NCBI GenBank assembly: GCA_024689485.1 | Contig: JAILDK010000078.1 | Location: forward strand, 1 to 44,862 | DNA length: 44,862 nt | Direction of reading: 5' to 3' | Source: Fibrobacter sp. | GTDB taxonomy: Bacteria; Fibrobacterota; Fibrobacteria; Fibrobacterales; Fibrobacteraceae | Shown: piece after piece, positions 23,430 to 31,279 of the stretch | Layout: each line of letters starts with the position of its first letter | Position numbering within the stretch: position 1 is the stretch's first letter | Program-made: the position numbers and the translations under genes | Notes under the pieces: model-generated | Told to the model about the DNA's origin: nothing | Database searches by the model: none | What the model saw: the letters and a program-made list of their open reading frames with translations, nothing else

Positions 23430-23463
23430 GAAAGTGTCTAGTTTCCAGATGGAGAACAAGAGC
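23430..23463 (+). repeat. 34-bp direct repeat, copy 2
   Basis: It differs by one base (G for A) from the copy at 23138, 292 bp apart. A partial inverted copy lies between them at 23259-23276, where CCATCTGGA and CTAGAC are separated by GGC instead of AA. Confidence 0.85.
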
Positions 23464-23482
23464 AAAAACTCTATTTTCTCTA

Positions 23483-23488
23483 AATATA
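23483..23488 (-). promoter_or_regulatory. possible -10 (TATATT) for minus-strand RNA
   Basis: It is identical to the ruvX hexamer and lies 20 nt before the shared repeat on the minus strand. No clear -35. Weak alone. Confidence 0.25.
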
Positions 23489-23645
23489 GATTTTTGTACT
23501 TAAAAAAACGAAAAAAGATTTCGGGTGCTTTTTTTACCGATGAAAAAACTCGCTAAAACAGGTGATGGATATGTATTGAGAGGATAGAAACCAAAACGAA
23601 TGCTTTTGCTTCCGTTCTAGCTTCTAAAAGGCCAAATTCCTAGCC

Positions 23646-24125
23646 TTACAATTCGTGGTAGTACGGGCAGATGTTTTCGTAATGGCCGTCTTTCATTCGA
23701 AACCCTTTAGGGATGGTGCCGAGCTGGACAAATCCGAGACGTTCGTACAGGTGGCGCGCATGAGTGTTGCTTTCGACAACGGCATTGAACTGCAAAACTC
23801 CAAATCCGTGCTTTTTAGCCTGTTCAAGGCAGTCCTTCACGAGCATTTCGCCGATATGCTTGCCTCTGGATTCTGAAGAAACCGCATAGCTTGCATTAGA
23901 AATGTGACCGCAACGGCCCACGTTGTTCGGGTGCAGAATGTACAGGCCGAAAATTTTGCCTTTTTCTTCGGCAACGGCGCAGTAGGTCTGTGCTGCAAAG
24001 AATTGCTTGCCTGTTTCGGGCGTGAGTTGCTCCTCTTGCGGAAAGGCGATGCCTTCTTCGACGATTTCGTTCCAGATACGGATCATTGCCGTAAGGTCGG
24101 CTTCATTGTATTGTCTAATATGCAT
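23646..24125 (-). CDS. GNAT-family N-acetyltransferase
   Basis: The 159-residue cytoplasmic enzyme begins HIRQYNEADLTAMIRIWNE, typical of the GNAT fold. An acetyl-CoA loop is seen near 82-92 (SSESRGKHIGEML), and NTHARHLYERLGF near residue 120 is the standard C-terminal motif. It resembles phosphinothricin-acetyltransferase-like members, but the substrate is unknown. It lies 36 bp after the UvrA-like gene on the same strand and has its own TAAATT box 6 nt before the ATG, so it may be transcribed separately. Confidence 0.85.
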   Translation of the reverse strand: MHIRQYNEADLTAMIRIWNEIVEEGIAFPQEEQLTPETGKQFFAAQTYCAVAEEKGKIFGLYILHPNNVGRCGHISNASYAVSSESRGKHIGEMLVKDCLEQAKKHGFGVLQFNAVVESNTHARHLYERLGFVQLGTIPKGFRMKDGHYENICPYYHEL

Positions 24126-24131
24126 GACAGA

Positions 24132-24137
24132 AATTTA
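24132..24137 (-). promoter_or_regulatory. -10-like TAAATT, leaderless start of GNAT gene
   Basis: TAAATT on the minus strand, then TCTGTC (6 nt), then the ATG at 24125. No Shine-Dalgarno. The hexamer and spacing are the same as at coaD. Confidence 0.5.
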
Positions 24138-24161
24138 AAATAGGATGCTTTTGGTTTTCGA

Positions 24162-26504
24162 CTATTTCGATTTCCGCTCGAGTAGGCATGTGTATTCGGC
24201 TGCACGGATAAAATCTTCCTGATGCTCGATTGCGATCACGGTATGGCCGTTTTTGCAAAGCTCTTGGATGAGAGCGATCATGCGGTCAATGTCGTTCTTG
24301 TGCAGGCCGCGGGCGGGTTCATCGAATAAGAAAAGCGTGTTCGGGAACTTCGCACGGGAAAGCGCGAGCGAAAGTTTTAACCGGGCCGCTTCACCGCCGG
24401 AAAGATGCGTTGTCGGCTGACCGAGCCGCAAGTAACCGAGGCCCGTGCGCACAAGAGGCTGCAAACGGTCCGAGAACTTGTGCGCAAATCCGAAGATCGT
24501 CGCCGCCCGTTCCACGGTCAAATCCAGCACATCGGCAAACGAAAGCGTCTTAAATCGAATTTCCAAAATTTCATCGCGGAAGCGCTTGCCTTGGCAAACC
24601 GGGCATTCGGATTCTTCGTATCCCGAAGGATCGCGCAGAACGCCTTCGCCCTTGCAGGTTTCACAGCGTCCGCCCGGCGTTGCCGTGCTGAACTTGGACG
24701 CGGAAAACCCTTTGACTTTACTTTCTGGGAGGCCTGCAAACAGGTCGCGGAGTAACGGCGCAATTCCGATCGCGCTTGCGATCGTACTGCGCCGGTTGCG
24801 GAAAAATCCACGGGTGCTGAGCAATGAAATATTCTGAATGCCGAGCTTTTTAAAATCGCCCTTGGCAAATCGCGGCTGGATGTTTTCAAAGAGGACGGTG
24901 CTTTTTCCGCTGCCGCTTTCACCCGAAATGACGCTGAAATGTCCGACGGGGAATTTGGCGCTCACCGGCAGCATGTCGTACTTGGCAAATTTCTGCACGG
25001 TGATGTGTTCCGCATCTTTGATCGCAGGCTTCTTTTCTGCCTTCTTGGATTTTAGAATATCGCGAAGCCAAGCGCCTGTCGGCGAATCCTTTTTCTCCAT
25101 CAGTTCTTTGGGAGTTCCCTGGAAGAGAATTTCTCCGCCGAGTTCCCCTGCGCCGGGGCCCATTTCAATCACCTTGTCCGCCTTTTCGATGAGGATCGGA
25201 TTGTGTTCGATCAAAACGAGCGTGTTTCCGCGGTCGCGAATTTCTTTGAAAATTTCCCAGAGCTTTTCGACATCGGTTTTGTAAAGGCCGCTCGCCGGTT
25301 CGTCGAGGCAAATGCACATACCATCCAAGTGGCCTGTCGCCAAAGGCGAAAGGCGAAGCCTTCCGAGTTCACCGCCCGAAAGGGTGCTGCCGATACGGCC
25401 CGCGCCGAGGTAGCCGAGCCCGACTTTGTTTACCGCGTGGATGCGGGCGTAGAGCATGTCGGCGGTGCTCTTCAAATGTTCGGGCAGGCGTCCGTTAAAG
25501 AGCTTGGGAAGGAGCGTGTCGAGAGTCGCGAAGGACGATTCGAGAATGTCCTTCCAGGAGGTTTCGTCGACAGTCGAGGCGAGAATTTCTTTTTTAAGGC
25601 GCAGTCCGTGGCATTCCGGGCAAATGTCCGGATCGCGGTCTTCCGTTTCGCTGTAGATTTCTCCGTCGCCGTTGCAGCACGGGCAGCGGAATTTTGGAGA
25701 ATGCGGGGTAAAATCGCCCGGTTCGAGCGGGGCGGCGGTCGTGTTGTGCTCTTCGCAGAACGGAATCGTGCTGAAGGTGGTGCGCGTTCCGCCATTATCT
25801 AAAATGACTTTCGTATGCGAAAAGCGGAGAGTCGCATCGACCGCTTCGGCGATGCGGGTGCGGACGCCTTCGCGGATGATGACGCGGTCTAATACGACGA
25901 ACAGTTCCTTTGGCTTGGACTTGCGTTCTGCCGGGGTCAGGTCGCCGAGGGAAAGGCTCTTGCCATCGCAAAGGACGCGCGCATAACCTTGGGAAAGGAG
26001 CGTTGCCGACAGCGCATCGAGCGTCAAACCTTGGACGTCAATCGGCGCAAGAAACTGCAGACGGCTGCCTTCGGGCAAGTTGCAAATTTTGACGATGATG
26101 CTTTCACGGGAATCGCACTGCATCGGCTTTCCGCAGACCGGGCATGCGGGGCGGGCGAGAGCCGCCCATAAAATACGCAGGGGAAATTCACATTCCGAAA
26201 GGGAAAGCGGACTCGATTTAGACGGAGCGTCTCCGCGGGAAGCAGAAATCGCGATACTCGGGCGCAGGCCTTCTGCGTTGTCCAAGGGAATGCTCGTTCT
26301 GCCGCCCAGAACTTTTAAGGCGAAGGGACTGAGCGTTTCCAGGTAACGCCTGCGGCTTTCTCCATGCAACACGTCCATGACGAGCGTGGACTTTCCGCAG
26401 CCCGAAGGTCCGCAGACAACGGTAATCTTTCCGAGGGGAAAATCCGCGTCTAGGTTGCGGAGGTTGCGAAGGTGCGCGCCGCGGAGGGAAATATTCTGGT
26501 CCAT
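24162..26504 (-). CDS. short UvrA-like ABC ATPase
   Basis: The 780-residue protein has the UvrA plan: two ABC ATPase halves with Walker A GPSGCGKST (about 32-40) and GESGSGKST (about 525-533), signature motifs LSGGELGRL near 371 and LSGGEAARL near 698, and Cys-rich zinc segments (CPVCG near 120, CPCC/CPEC near 275-300, CETC/CPVC near 605-625). It is about 160 residues shorter than housekeeping UvrA (about 940), with the shortfall between Walker A and the first signature where the UvrB-binding domain normally lies. It may act in damage or drug tolerance without UvrB, as suggested for other UvrA paralogues. It starts 8 bp after the outer-membrane protein gene. Confidence 0.8.
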   Translation of the reverse strand: MDQNISLRGAHLRNLRNLDADFPLGKITVVCGPSGCGKSTLVMDVLHGESRRRYLETLSPFALKVLGGRTSIPLDNAEGLRPSIAISASRGDAPSKSSPLSLSECEFPLRILWAALARPACPVCGKPMQCDSRESIIVKICNLPEGSRLQFLAPIDVQGLTLDALSATLLSQGYARVLCDGKSLSLGDLTPAERKSKPKELFVVLDRVIIREGVRTRIAEAVDATLRFSHTKVILDNGGTRTTFSTIPFCEEHNTTAAPLEPGDFTPHSPKFRCPCCNGDGEIYSETEDRDPDICPECHGLRLKKEILASTVDETSWKDILESSFATLDTLLPKLFNGRLPEHLKSTADMLYARIHAVNKVGLGYLGAGRIGSTLSGGELGRLRLSPLATGHLDGMCICLDEPASGLYKTDVEKLWEIFKEIRDRGNTLVLIEHNPILIEKADKVIEMGPGAGELGGEILFQGTPKELMEKKDSPTGAWLRDILKSKKAEKKPAIKDAEHITVQKFAKYDMLPVSAKFPVGHFSVISGESGSGKSTVLFENIQPRFAKGDFKKLGIQNISLLSTRGFFRNRRSTIASAIGIAPLLRDLFAGLPESKVKGFSASKFSTATPGGRCETCKGEGVLRDPSGYEESECPVCQGKRFRDEILEIRFKTLSFADVLDLTVERAATIFGFAHKFSDRLQPLVRTGLGYLRLGQPTTHLSGGEAARLKLSLALSRAKFPNTLFLFDEPARGLHKNDIDRMIALIQELCKNGHTVIAIEHQEDFIRAAEYTCLLERKSK

Positions 26505-26512
26505 TGCAGACC

Positions 26513-27106
26513 TCAGTTTTCACCCCAGTTGATGAAGATTGCGCCGAACGGCGTGTTGAAATCGCCGTTGTCAAAGCCGTCTTCAGAAATGCCGAGGAAG
26601 AATCTGTAGCCACCGCCGATACCGAATTCGAGCGCCGGGGTAATCTGGTAGTTCAAATGCAAAGCGGCGTCGGCGACAAAGAAGCCGTCCTTTGCCTTGG
26701 AATTTTCCGTTCCCTGAGTCTGGATGCTGCTAAAGCCTGCGCCCGCGGTCACCGGAATCGAAAGGGAAAAATTGCCAAAGGAAACGGGCTTGAGTTCTGC
26801 GAGGACGCCGAGCGCATTGTAGTCCACGGCAATGTTCTTGCCGTTTTCCTTGGTATTCACATCGTTTGCGACGGTTGCCGCATAAAGCCCTAAACGGAAG
26901 TTCGGGTTCAGGGCGACGCCCCCGTGGATCGAAAAGTACAGGGATCCGTCTTCGACGAGCAAAATATTGTTCGCTTCAAAACCGACAAAGGCTTTGAGGG
27001 AATTGTCGGAGGCGACCGCATCCGTATCCGTAAGGGTGCTGATTTCGGCGAGAGCCGGGGATGCAAAGCCTACGAGGGCGGCAAAAATCCAAAAGAGCTT
27101 TTTCAT
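26513..27106 (-). CDS. predicted outer-membrane beta-barrel protein
   Basis: The 197 residues have a signal peptide (MKKLFWIFAALVGFASPALA, cleavage after ALA). The mature part has alternating short hydrophobic/polar strands with Gly turns and aromatic ends, such as LEFGIGGGYRFFLGI, and ends INWGEN. This suggests an eight-strand OmpA/OmpX-like barrel. No known family is recognised. Its start overlaps the YihY-family stop by 4 bp. Confidence 0.6.
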   Translation of the reverse strand: MKKLFWIFAALVGFASPALAEISTLTDTDAVASDNSLKAFVGFEANNILLVEDGSLYFSIHGGVALNPNFRLGLYAATVANDVNTKENGKNIAVDYNALGVLAELKPVSFGNFSLSIPVTAGAGFSSIQTQGTENSKAKDGFFVADAALHLNYQITPALEFGIGGGYRFFLGISEDGFDNGDFNTPFGAIFINWGEN

Positions 27107-28038
27107 AGTTTACCTTCCTGCTGTACCCAGTTCCACTTTTTGACTCCGGACCTGGGCCAGCAATAAATGGTCCACACGATGCAGTTGCCGTAGAGCATAA
27201 TTGCCCAGAATCCAAAGGCGAACAGAAGAACGAGTGGAATAAAGGCGAGGGAACCGTAGAACAGCGACATACGGCCGACAATGCTCTGCTGCAGCATAAT
27301 CAAAATGATCAGGTAAATGCAGGTGCAGACCCAAATGCCGATGCTCACCAGAAGCGATGGCAAAAAGAGCTTTTTATAGGAATAATGCCCCTTGCGGTAC
27401 GGAAGCAGGAAAATGGCGAAAAAGATCAGCGCAATGAAAATCACGTCGACCGTCACGATCCAGAATGCACTCATGATCTGCGGAACGGTTTCGATCGTCA
27501 AAAAACTCACATTGTTTGCAATATCGAGAAGTCCGCCCTTGATATGGTTCACAAACATCGCAAAGAAAGCGAGTCCGAGAGCGGCGAGAAGCAAAAGCGG
27601 CGTATAGGCGACGAACTGCTTTAGGAACGGTCGGGACGTCTGATTTTCCCAAACCACGTTCATGTTGATTTCCAGGTTCCCAATCGCGAAAATATAGGTG
27701 ATGAAGAGGGAAATCGATCCGACAAGCCCCAAGGTTCTCAAATGGATGTGTTCCGTATTCTCGAGAAGCGGCATGATGTCGTCGAGCGGAAGTCCCAAGG
27801 AGAAGAATTGGTCAAGCACCGGCAGGTACGTGTTGAAGAACGAACCGAGACCGAGGGAAAGCGAAATCGCCGTTAAAAGGATAAAAAACGGGATGACCGC
27901 AAGAAAAGACGTGTACGTCATGGCTGCGGCACGGATCGTCCCATGGTGGAACAGGAATGCCTTTGTCGAAATGATCAGCACACGAAGCGGGATAGGCCAG
28001 TTTCGGGTGAGGCGATCAATAAATTGTTCAAAATCCAT
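27103..28038 (-). CDS. YihY/BrkB-family inner-membrane protein
   Basis: The 311-residue polytopic protein has about six transmembrane helices. The family motif RAAAMTYTSFLAVIPFFILL lies near 35-55, and a VWENQTSRPFLKQF segment precedes the third or fourth helix. The family was once misnamed RNase BN; its molecular role is not settled. It is the first gene of the minus-strand cluster YihY - barrel protein - UvrA-like. The start ATG at 28038 gives a normal length. Confidence 0.82.
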   Translation of the reverse strand: MDFEQFIDRLTRNWPIPLRVLIISTKAFLFHHGTIRAAAMTYTSFLAVIPFFILLTAISLSLGLGSFFNTYLPVLDQFFSLGLPLDDIMPLLENTEHIHLRTLGLVGSISLFITYIFAIGNLEINMNVVWENQTSRPFLKQFVAYTPLLLLAALGLAFFAMFVNHIKGGLLDIANNVSFLTIETVPQIMSAFWIVTVDVIFIALIFFAIFLLPYRKGHYSYKKLFLPSLLVSIGIWVCTCIYLIILIMLQQSIVGRMSLFYGSLAFIPLVLLFAFGFWAIMLYGNCIVWTIYCWPRSGVKKWNWVQQEGKL

Positions 28039-28088
28039 TTCGAAAAGTCCTGAACGGGTGTTTAGAAACTAAAAATAATAAAGATTAT

Positions 28089-28094
28089 TATACT
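28089..28094 (+). promoter_or_regulatory. -10-like TATACT, leaderless start of lipoprotein gene
   Basis: TATACT is followed by 6 nt (TGTTAC) and the GTG at 28101. There is no ribosome site. The 62-bp AT-rich gap is shared with the divergent YihY gene. Confidence 0.5.
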
Positions 28095-28100
28095 TGTTAC

Positions 28101-28997
28101 GTGAAAATTGGCATTCTCGGCAACATTCTACTTTGTATGTGCTTCATTTCCTGTGGCGGGGAATGGACCGCGGGAGATTCTTCGAAGGTTTCCTGCGATC
28201 TTTCGGAAGTGCCGTTTCGTTCTGCGCAAAAAATTTCCCTTTCGTCGGATGGGGAAAACCTTTACATTTTGGACCGTTACAATGACGTGTATGCGTACAC
28301 GCGGAACGGTGCGCGGACTTGCGCCTTTGAACTAGCACGGACTTCGGAAAATTCCGATGGCGAAATTCCGGTGAGCATGGCGCAAGATATTTCGAAGGTC
28401 GGATCTTGGCTGTATTATTACGACGGGATTTCCGTTTTACGCTATGACGATGAAGATTGGACGTGCGATGTTTCGCTGAATGCGATGGCACTCTCCGCTT
28501 CGTACATTTATTATGCGCCTTCGGCGGGACTTGCGCAGTTGAAGATCAATTCGACGGGCTGTGCAAAAACGGGCGTTTCTTATTCGGCGACGCGTGTGAT
28601 GACGCTCGATGTGATGTCGGATTGGATTGTGGCTGTGGAAACTTCGGGAGCGCTCACGGACCCGCCGCAACGGGTTTCGATTTACGATGCAGATGGCGGC
28701 GTCAAGACGCGTGCGGCTTTGGCGGCGAGCGATACGAGCAATTCTTTACATTTTTGCTCGGCGACCCGCGTGCGCTTCGGGACCACCTTTTTTGCGCTTT
28801 TGGATGCGGAATGCGGCTATCTCGGCGTGTTCAATCTGTCGGGAGGGCTGCAGTATCGCATGGATTTGACGGAAATCGGGGTGCGGAATGCGGTCGATAT
28901 CGATGTGATTCAGGATGACTTGTATATTTTGACATCGAGTACGGTGAATCCGTTGATATATTTAGACCTTGCTTCTTACGCTTTTGGCGAAGAATAA
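28101..28997 (+). CDS. putative lipoprotein, beta-propeller-like
   Basis: The GTG start gives a 298-residue product with a short signal peptide ending FISC-GG, so C18 is the likely lipidated cysteine; the lipobox is imperfect (F at -3). The mature part has repeating strand pairs of the type ISLSSDGENLYILDRYN and ALSASYIYYAPSAG, like blades of a beta-propeller, plus several cysteines that could pair. I do not recognise a family. It lies 17 bp before the DAG-kinase-like gene on the same strand. Confidence 0.6.
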   Translation: MKIGILGNILLCMCFISCGGEWTAGDSSKVSCDLSEVPFRSAQKISLSSDGENLYILDRYNDVYAYTRNGARTCAFELARTSENSDGEIPVSMAQDISKVGSWLYYYDGISVLRYDDEDWTCDVSLNAMALSASYIYYAPSAGLAQLKINSTGCAKTGVSYSATRVMTLDVMSDWIVAVETSGALTDPPQRVSIYDADGGVKTRAALAASDTSNSLHFCSATRVRFGTTFFALLDAECGYLGVFNLSGGLQYRMDLTEIGVRNAVDIDVIQDDLYILTSSTVNPLIYLDLASYAFGEE

Positions 28998-29000
28998 TTA

Positions 29001-29006
29001 TAAATT
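29001..29006 (+). promoter_or_regulatory. possible -10 (TAAATT) before DAG-kinase-like gene
   Basis: TAAATT sits 8 nt before the ATG at 29015, with GGAAGGGT between, which could act as a ribosome site on a longer transcript. The two readings conflict, so this is weak. Confidence 0.2.
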
Positions 29007-29014
29007 GGAAGGGT

Positions 29015-30001
29015 ATGTACAAGTTCAGCTTTTTAGTGAATCCGATCAGTGGAGGTGGCCAAGGCAAGGTCATCCTCAACTTTGTACCGGAAATCATGCA
29101 GTCCATGGGATTTGAAGATTCCGAGTGGACGGCTGAACTGACCAGTGGCAAGCGTTTGCGGGAGCAGATCCGCGAAACGGCAGAAAAGACGGAAACCCTG
29201 ATCGCTGTGGGCGGTGACGGGACGATGTCCACGATGCTCTCGGTGATGCTCGAATCGGGCCTTGCAGAAAAGGTGCGCATCGGTCTGATTCCCCTCGGAA
29301 CGGGTAACGATCTTGCCCGCGTCTTGAACCTTTACGAAACCTTCGTGAACAAGGGCCTTCTCTTTTTGGTGCGTCGACTGGTGCAGGCGAAGCATCGCCC
29401 CTTCGACATTTGGAAGGTGAACGGCCAATACGTTCTCGCGAATTATTTTTCGAGCGGTATCGACGCGCGAATTGCACACGATTTTAATGCGGACCGTGCC
29501 TCGGGTAAGATTTCGAGCAATTCGGTCATCGCGAACAAGATGCACTATGTGGACCGCTTTTTTGCAGACCGCAAGCATTGCCTTGGCAAGGCGCATCTCA
29601 AAGTTTTGGATCAGAATGGAAAGTGGATTGAAGAAGATGTTTCCGGTTACCGTACCGTGATTGTCGGAAATATTCCGAGCTTTGCTTCGGGCGCAAATCC
29701 CTTTGACGGTGGCGATATGTCGGACGGCCTTTTGGAAGTCGTTCCGGTGCCGAATATGGCGTCGTTCTTCGGAGCGCTTGCGCTGGGAACCGTTCCTTTG
29801 GTGGGAAAGATTTACAAACGTTCTTTCCTCAAAACGATCCATGCAAAAGAAGTCATCCTCCAGACTTCGGAAGAGGAATTCCACCAGCTCGACGGTGACG
29901 ATTTAACGCACCGCGCAGGCTCGGAAATCCATATTGAATACGGCTGTCGCGTTCAAATGCTCACGCTTGAACAGGACCTCTCTTTTCCAGAGACGAATTG
30001 A
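29015..30001 (+). CDS. diacylglycerol-kinase-family lipid kinase
   Basis: The 328 residues show the DAGK catalytic layout: VNPISGGGQGKV at the N-terminus, GGDGTMSTML near 67, and LIPLGTGNDLARVL near 92, then a beta-sandwich C-terminal half with the LDGDD segment near 292. It is likely a peripheral inner-membrane enzyme that phosphorylates a lipid (YegS/DgkB-like); the exact lipid is unknown. The stop is 2 nt before the ATG of the LpxD-like gene, suggesting a shared lipid-related operon. Confidence 0.85.
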   Translation: MYKFSFLVNPISGGGQGKVILNFVPEIMQSMGFEDSEWTAELTSGKRLREQIRETAEKTETLIAVGGDGTMSTMLSVMLESGLAEKVRIGLIPLGTGNDLARVLNLYETFVNKGLLFLVRRLVQAKHRPFDIWKVNGQYVLANYFSSGIDARIAHDFNADRASGKISSNSVIANKMHYVDRFFADRKHCLGKAHLKVLDQNGKWIEEDVSGYRTVIVGNIPSFASGANPFDGGDMSDGLLEVVPVPNMASFFGALALGTVPLVGKIYKRSFLKTIHAKEVILQTSEEEFHQLDGDDLTHRAGSEIHIEYGCRVQMLTLEQDLSFPETN

Positions 30002-30003
30002 AA

Positions 30004-30960
30004 ATGAAACAGACTTGTGTTGAAGATTTGGCCGCGTTTTTGAACGGCTCCGTGGAATATATCCAGTCCAAAGAAAATTTTGAAATTACGGGATTTGCCC
30101 CGGTGCTGCATGCGGCAAAAGACCAGGTTTCTTTCTTTACCGGCAAGGCTTTGATGGGAGAGCTTCGCGATTCGCATGCGGGGCTTGTTTTGGTTCCGCA
30201 GGACTTTTCGGGTTCGCCGACGGTCGGCGCGCTTTTGCGTGTAAAAAATCCGTATGCGGCGATGGTGAAAATCCTTGAAGAATTTCACCGGATAGATTTT
30301 GCGGAAGGCTCGGTTGCCAGTTCTGCGCAGGTGCACCCTTCTGCGGTTGTGGAAGGCTCGGTCGGCGAAAATGCGGTCATTGGCCCGAACTGTGTGGTGA
30401 TGCGTGGCGCAGAGATCGGCGACGGTTGCGTGCTGCAGGCGAATGTGACCGTTTATTCGAATGTGAAAGTGGGCAAGGATTGCCAGTTTCAAGCGGGTTC
30501 CGTCATCGGTTCGCGCGGTTTTGGCTTTTACTTTGACGATGCCGGCGTGCGCAAGATGGTGCCGCATGTGAGCGGGGTACGCATTGGAAATCGTTGCGAA
30601 TTTGGGGCGAACTCTGTGGTTGCGGCGGGATTTTTGGCGCCGACGACCATCGGGGATGATTGCCATTTTGATTCTTTTGTGCAGATCGGGCATAACTGTA
30701 CGGTTGGAAATCGCGTTTACATGGCTTCGCAGTCGGGACTCGGCGGTACGACCGTGGTGGAAGACGACTGCGAATTTGCGGGCGGTGCGCAGATCGCGGG
30801 GCATTTGTCGATCGGCAAGGGTGCGGTGATTGCGGCGAAGGCCGGGGTGACAAAGAGCATTCCTGCCGGGGCCGTGTATGCGGGGTTCCCTTCGGAGCCG
30901 ATCGAAAAATGGCGAAAAGGCGTTGTGGCTCTTCGCCGCCTGGCTGACGGCAAGCGTTAA
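30004..30960 (+). CDS. lpxD: LpxD-like UDP-GlcNAc-derivative N-acyltransferase
   Basis: LpxD adds the amide-linked 3-hydroxyacyl chain to UDP-3-O-acyl-glucosamine in lipid A synthesis. The 318 residues have an N-terminal uridine-binding domain (about 1-100; SFFTGKALMGEL and NPYAAMVKILEEF) and a left-handed parallel beta-helix of hexapeptide repeats (about 105-280) with the catalytic-type QIGHN near 230. The C-terminus has the usual GFPSEPIEKWRK. I prefer ATG 30004; TTG 29998 would add two residues. It is somewhat shorter than E. coli LpxD (about 341). Confidence 0.85.
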   Translation: MKQTCVEDLAAFLNGSVEYIQSKENFEITGFAPVLHAAKDQVSFFTGKALMGELRDSHAGLVLVPQDFSGSPTVGALLRVKNPYAAMVKILEEFHRIDFAEGSVASSAQVHPSAVVEGSVGENAVIGPNCVVMRGAEIGDGCVLQANVTVYSNVKVGKDCQFQAGSVIGSRGFGFYFDDAGVRKMVPHVSGVRIGNRCEFGANSVVAAGFLAPTTIGDDCHFDSFVQIGHNCTVGNRVYMASQSGLGGTTVVEDDCEFAGGAQIAGHLSIGKGAVIAAKAGVTKSIPAGAVYAGFPSEPIEKWRKGVVALRRLADGKR

Positions 30961-31189
30961 AAAGGAAAGAGGAGTACTGGCGTACTCCTCCCCGGATTGA
31001 ATTTGCTTTGTCGTTTTTCGGATGCTCAGGTGAATGATCATCTCCCCAAACTCAACCCGGGTGCAAATTACTTTTTGCCGACTTCGCTTTCAATGATTTG
31101 AGCGGATGGAAAAGTTTTTGCGTATTCTAACGGAATACGCTCTTTCGCTCCTTGGAAAGTCAAGAATTTTCTATATTTTAGCCCAAGTT
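30961..31189. other. intergenic region with two perfect hairpins
   Basis: Between lpxD and the tRNA are GAGGAGTAC/GTACTCCTC (30969-30990, 4-nt loop) and GCGTATTC/GAATACGC (31120-31140, 5-nt loop). Neither is followed by a T-tract, so they are not classic terminators. No small ORF stands out. Confidence 0.5.
31152..31179 (+). promoter_or_regulatory. promoter of tRNA-Arg
   Basis: TTGGAA (31152-31157), a 16-bp spacer and TATTTT (31174-31179), ending 10 nt before the tRNA 5' end. This supports TATTTT/TATATT as real -10 boxes in this genome. Confidence 0.5.
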
Positions 31190-31262
31190 GCCCTCATAGC
31201 TCAAATGGATAGAGCACGCCCCTCCTAAGGGTGAGATCTACGTTCGATTCGCAGTGGGGGTA
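31190..31262 (+). tRNA. tRNA-Arg (CCU anticodon)
   Basis: A 73-nt cloverleaf: acceptor GCCCTCA with TGGGGGT (two G-U pairs), D-stem GCTC/GAGC, anticodon stem CGCCC/GGGTG around CTCCTAA (anticodon CCT), 4-nt variable loop, and T-loop TTCGATT. The T-stem CTACG/CGCAG has one A-C mismatch. Discriminator A; the CCA end is not encoded. It reads AGG. It is followed by a T-tract and, 17 nt later, by the AlgJ-like gene. Confidence 0.9.
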
Positions 31263-31279
31263 CTTTTTTTAAGGGGCCT

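Larger units (their letters stand above)
23231..23476 (-). ncRNA. putative structured RNA ending in the long hairpin
   Basis: Inference. A minus-strand TATATT at 23483-23488 would start a transcript near 23476 that begins close to the direct repeat (23463-23430) and ends at the T-tract at 23231, about 246 nt. The repeat CCATCTGGAAACTAGAC can pair with the hairpin loop (9 + 6 bp), which would form a long-range pseudoknot. No known RNA family is recognised. It could instead be the 3' end of GNAT mRNA or a degraded element. Confidence 0.3.
22803..23645. other. 843-bp non-coding region with repeats and hairpins
   Basis: No convincing protein gene is present. It contains the operator-like palindrome, two GGCC sites near the methyltransferase start, two terminator-like hairpins facing minus, a 34-bp direct repeat, an inverted partial copy of that repeat, and a second 7-2-7 palindrome. 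The parts are annotated separately. It may hold small RNAs or the remains of a mobile element. Confidence 0.6.

Noticed and set aside
23138-23463. short CRISPR array
   Set aside because: Only two copies 292 bp apart, no regular spacers and no cas genes.
30969-30990. terminator after lpxD
   Set aside because: A strong hairpin but no T-tract on either strand, so it is noted only as a hairpin.
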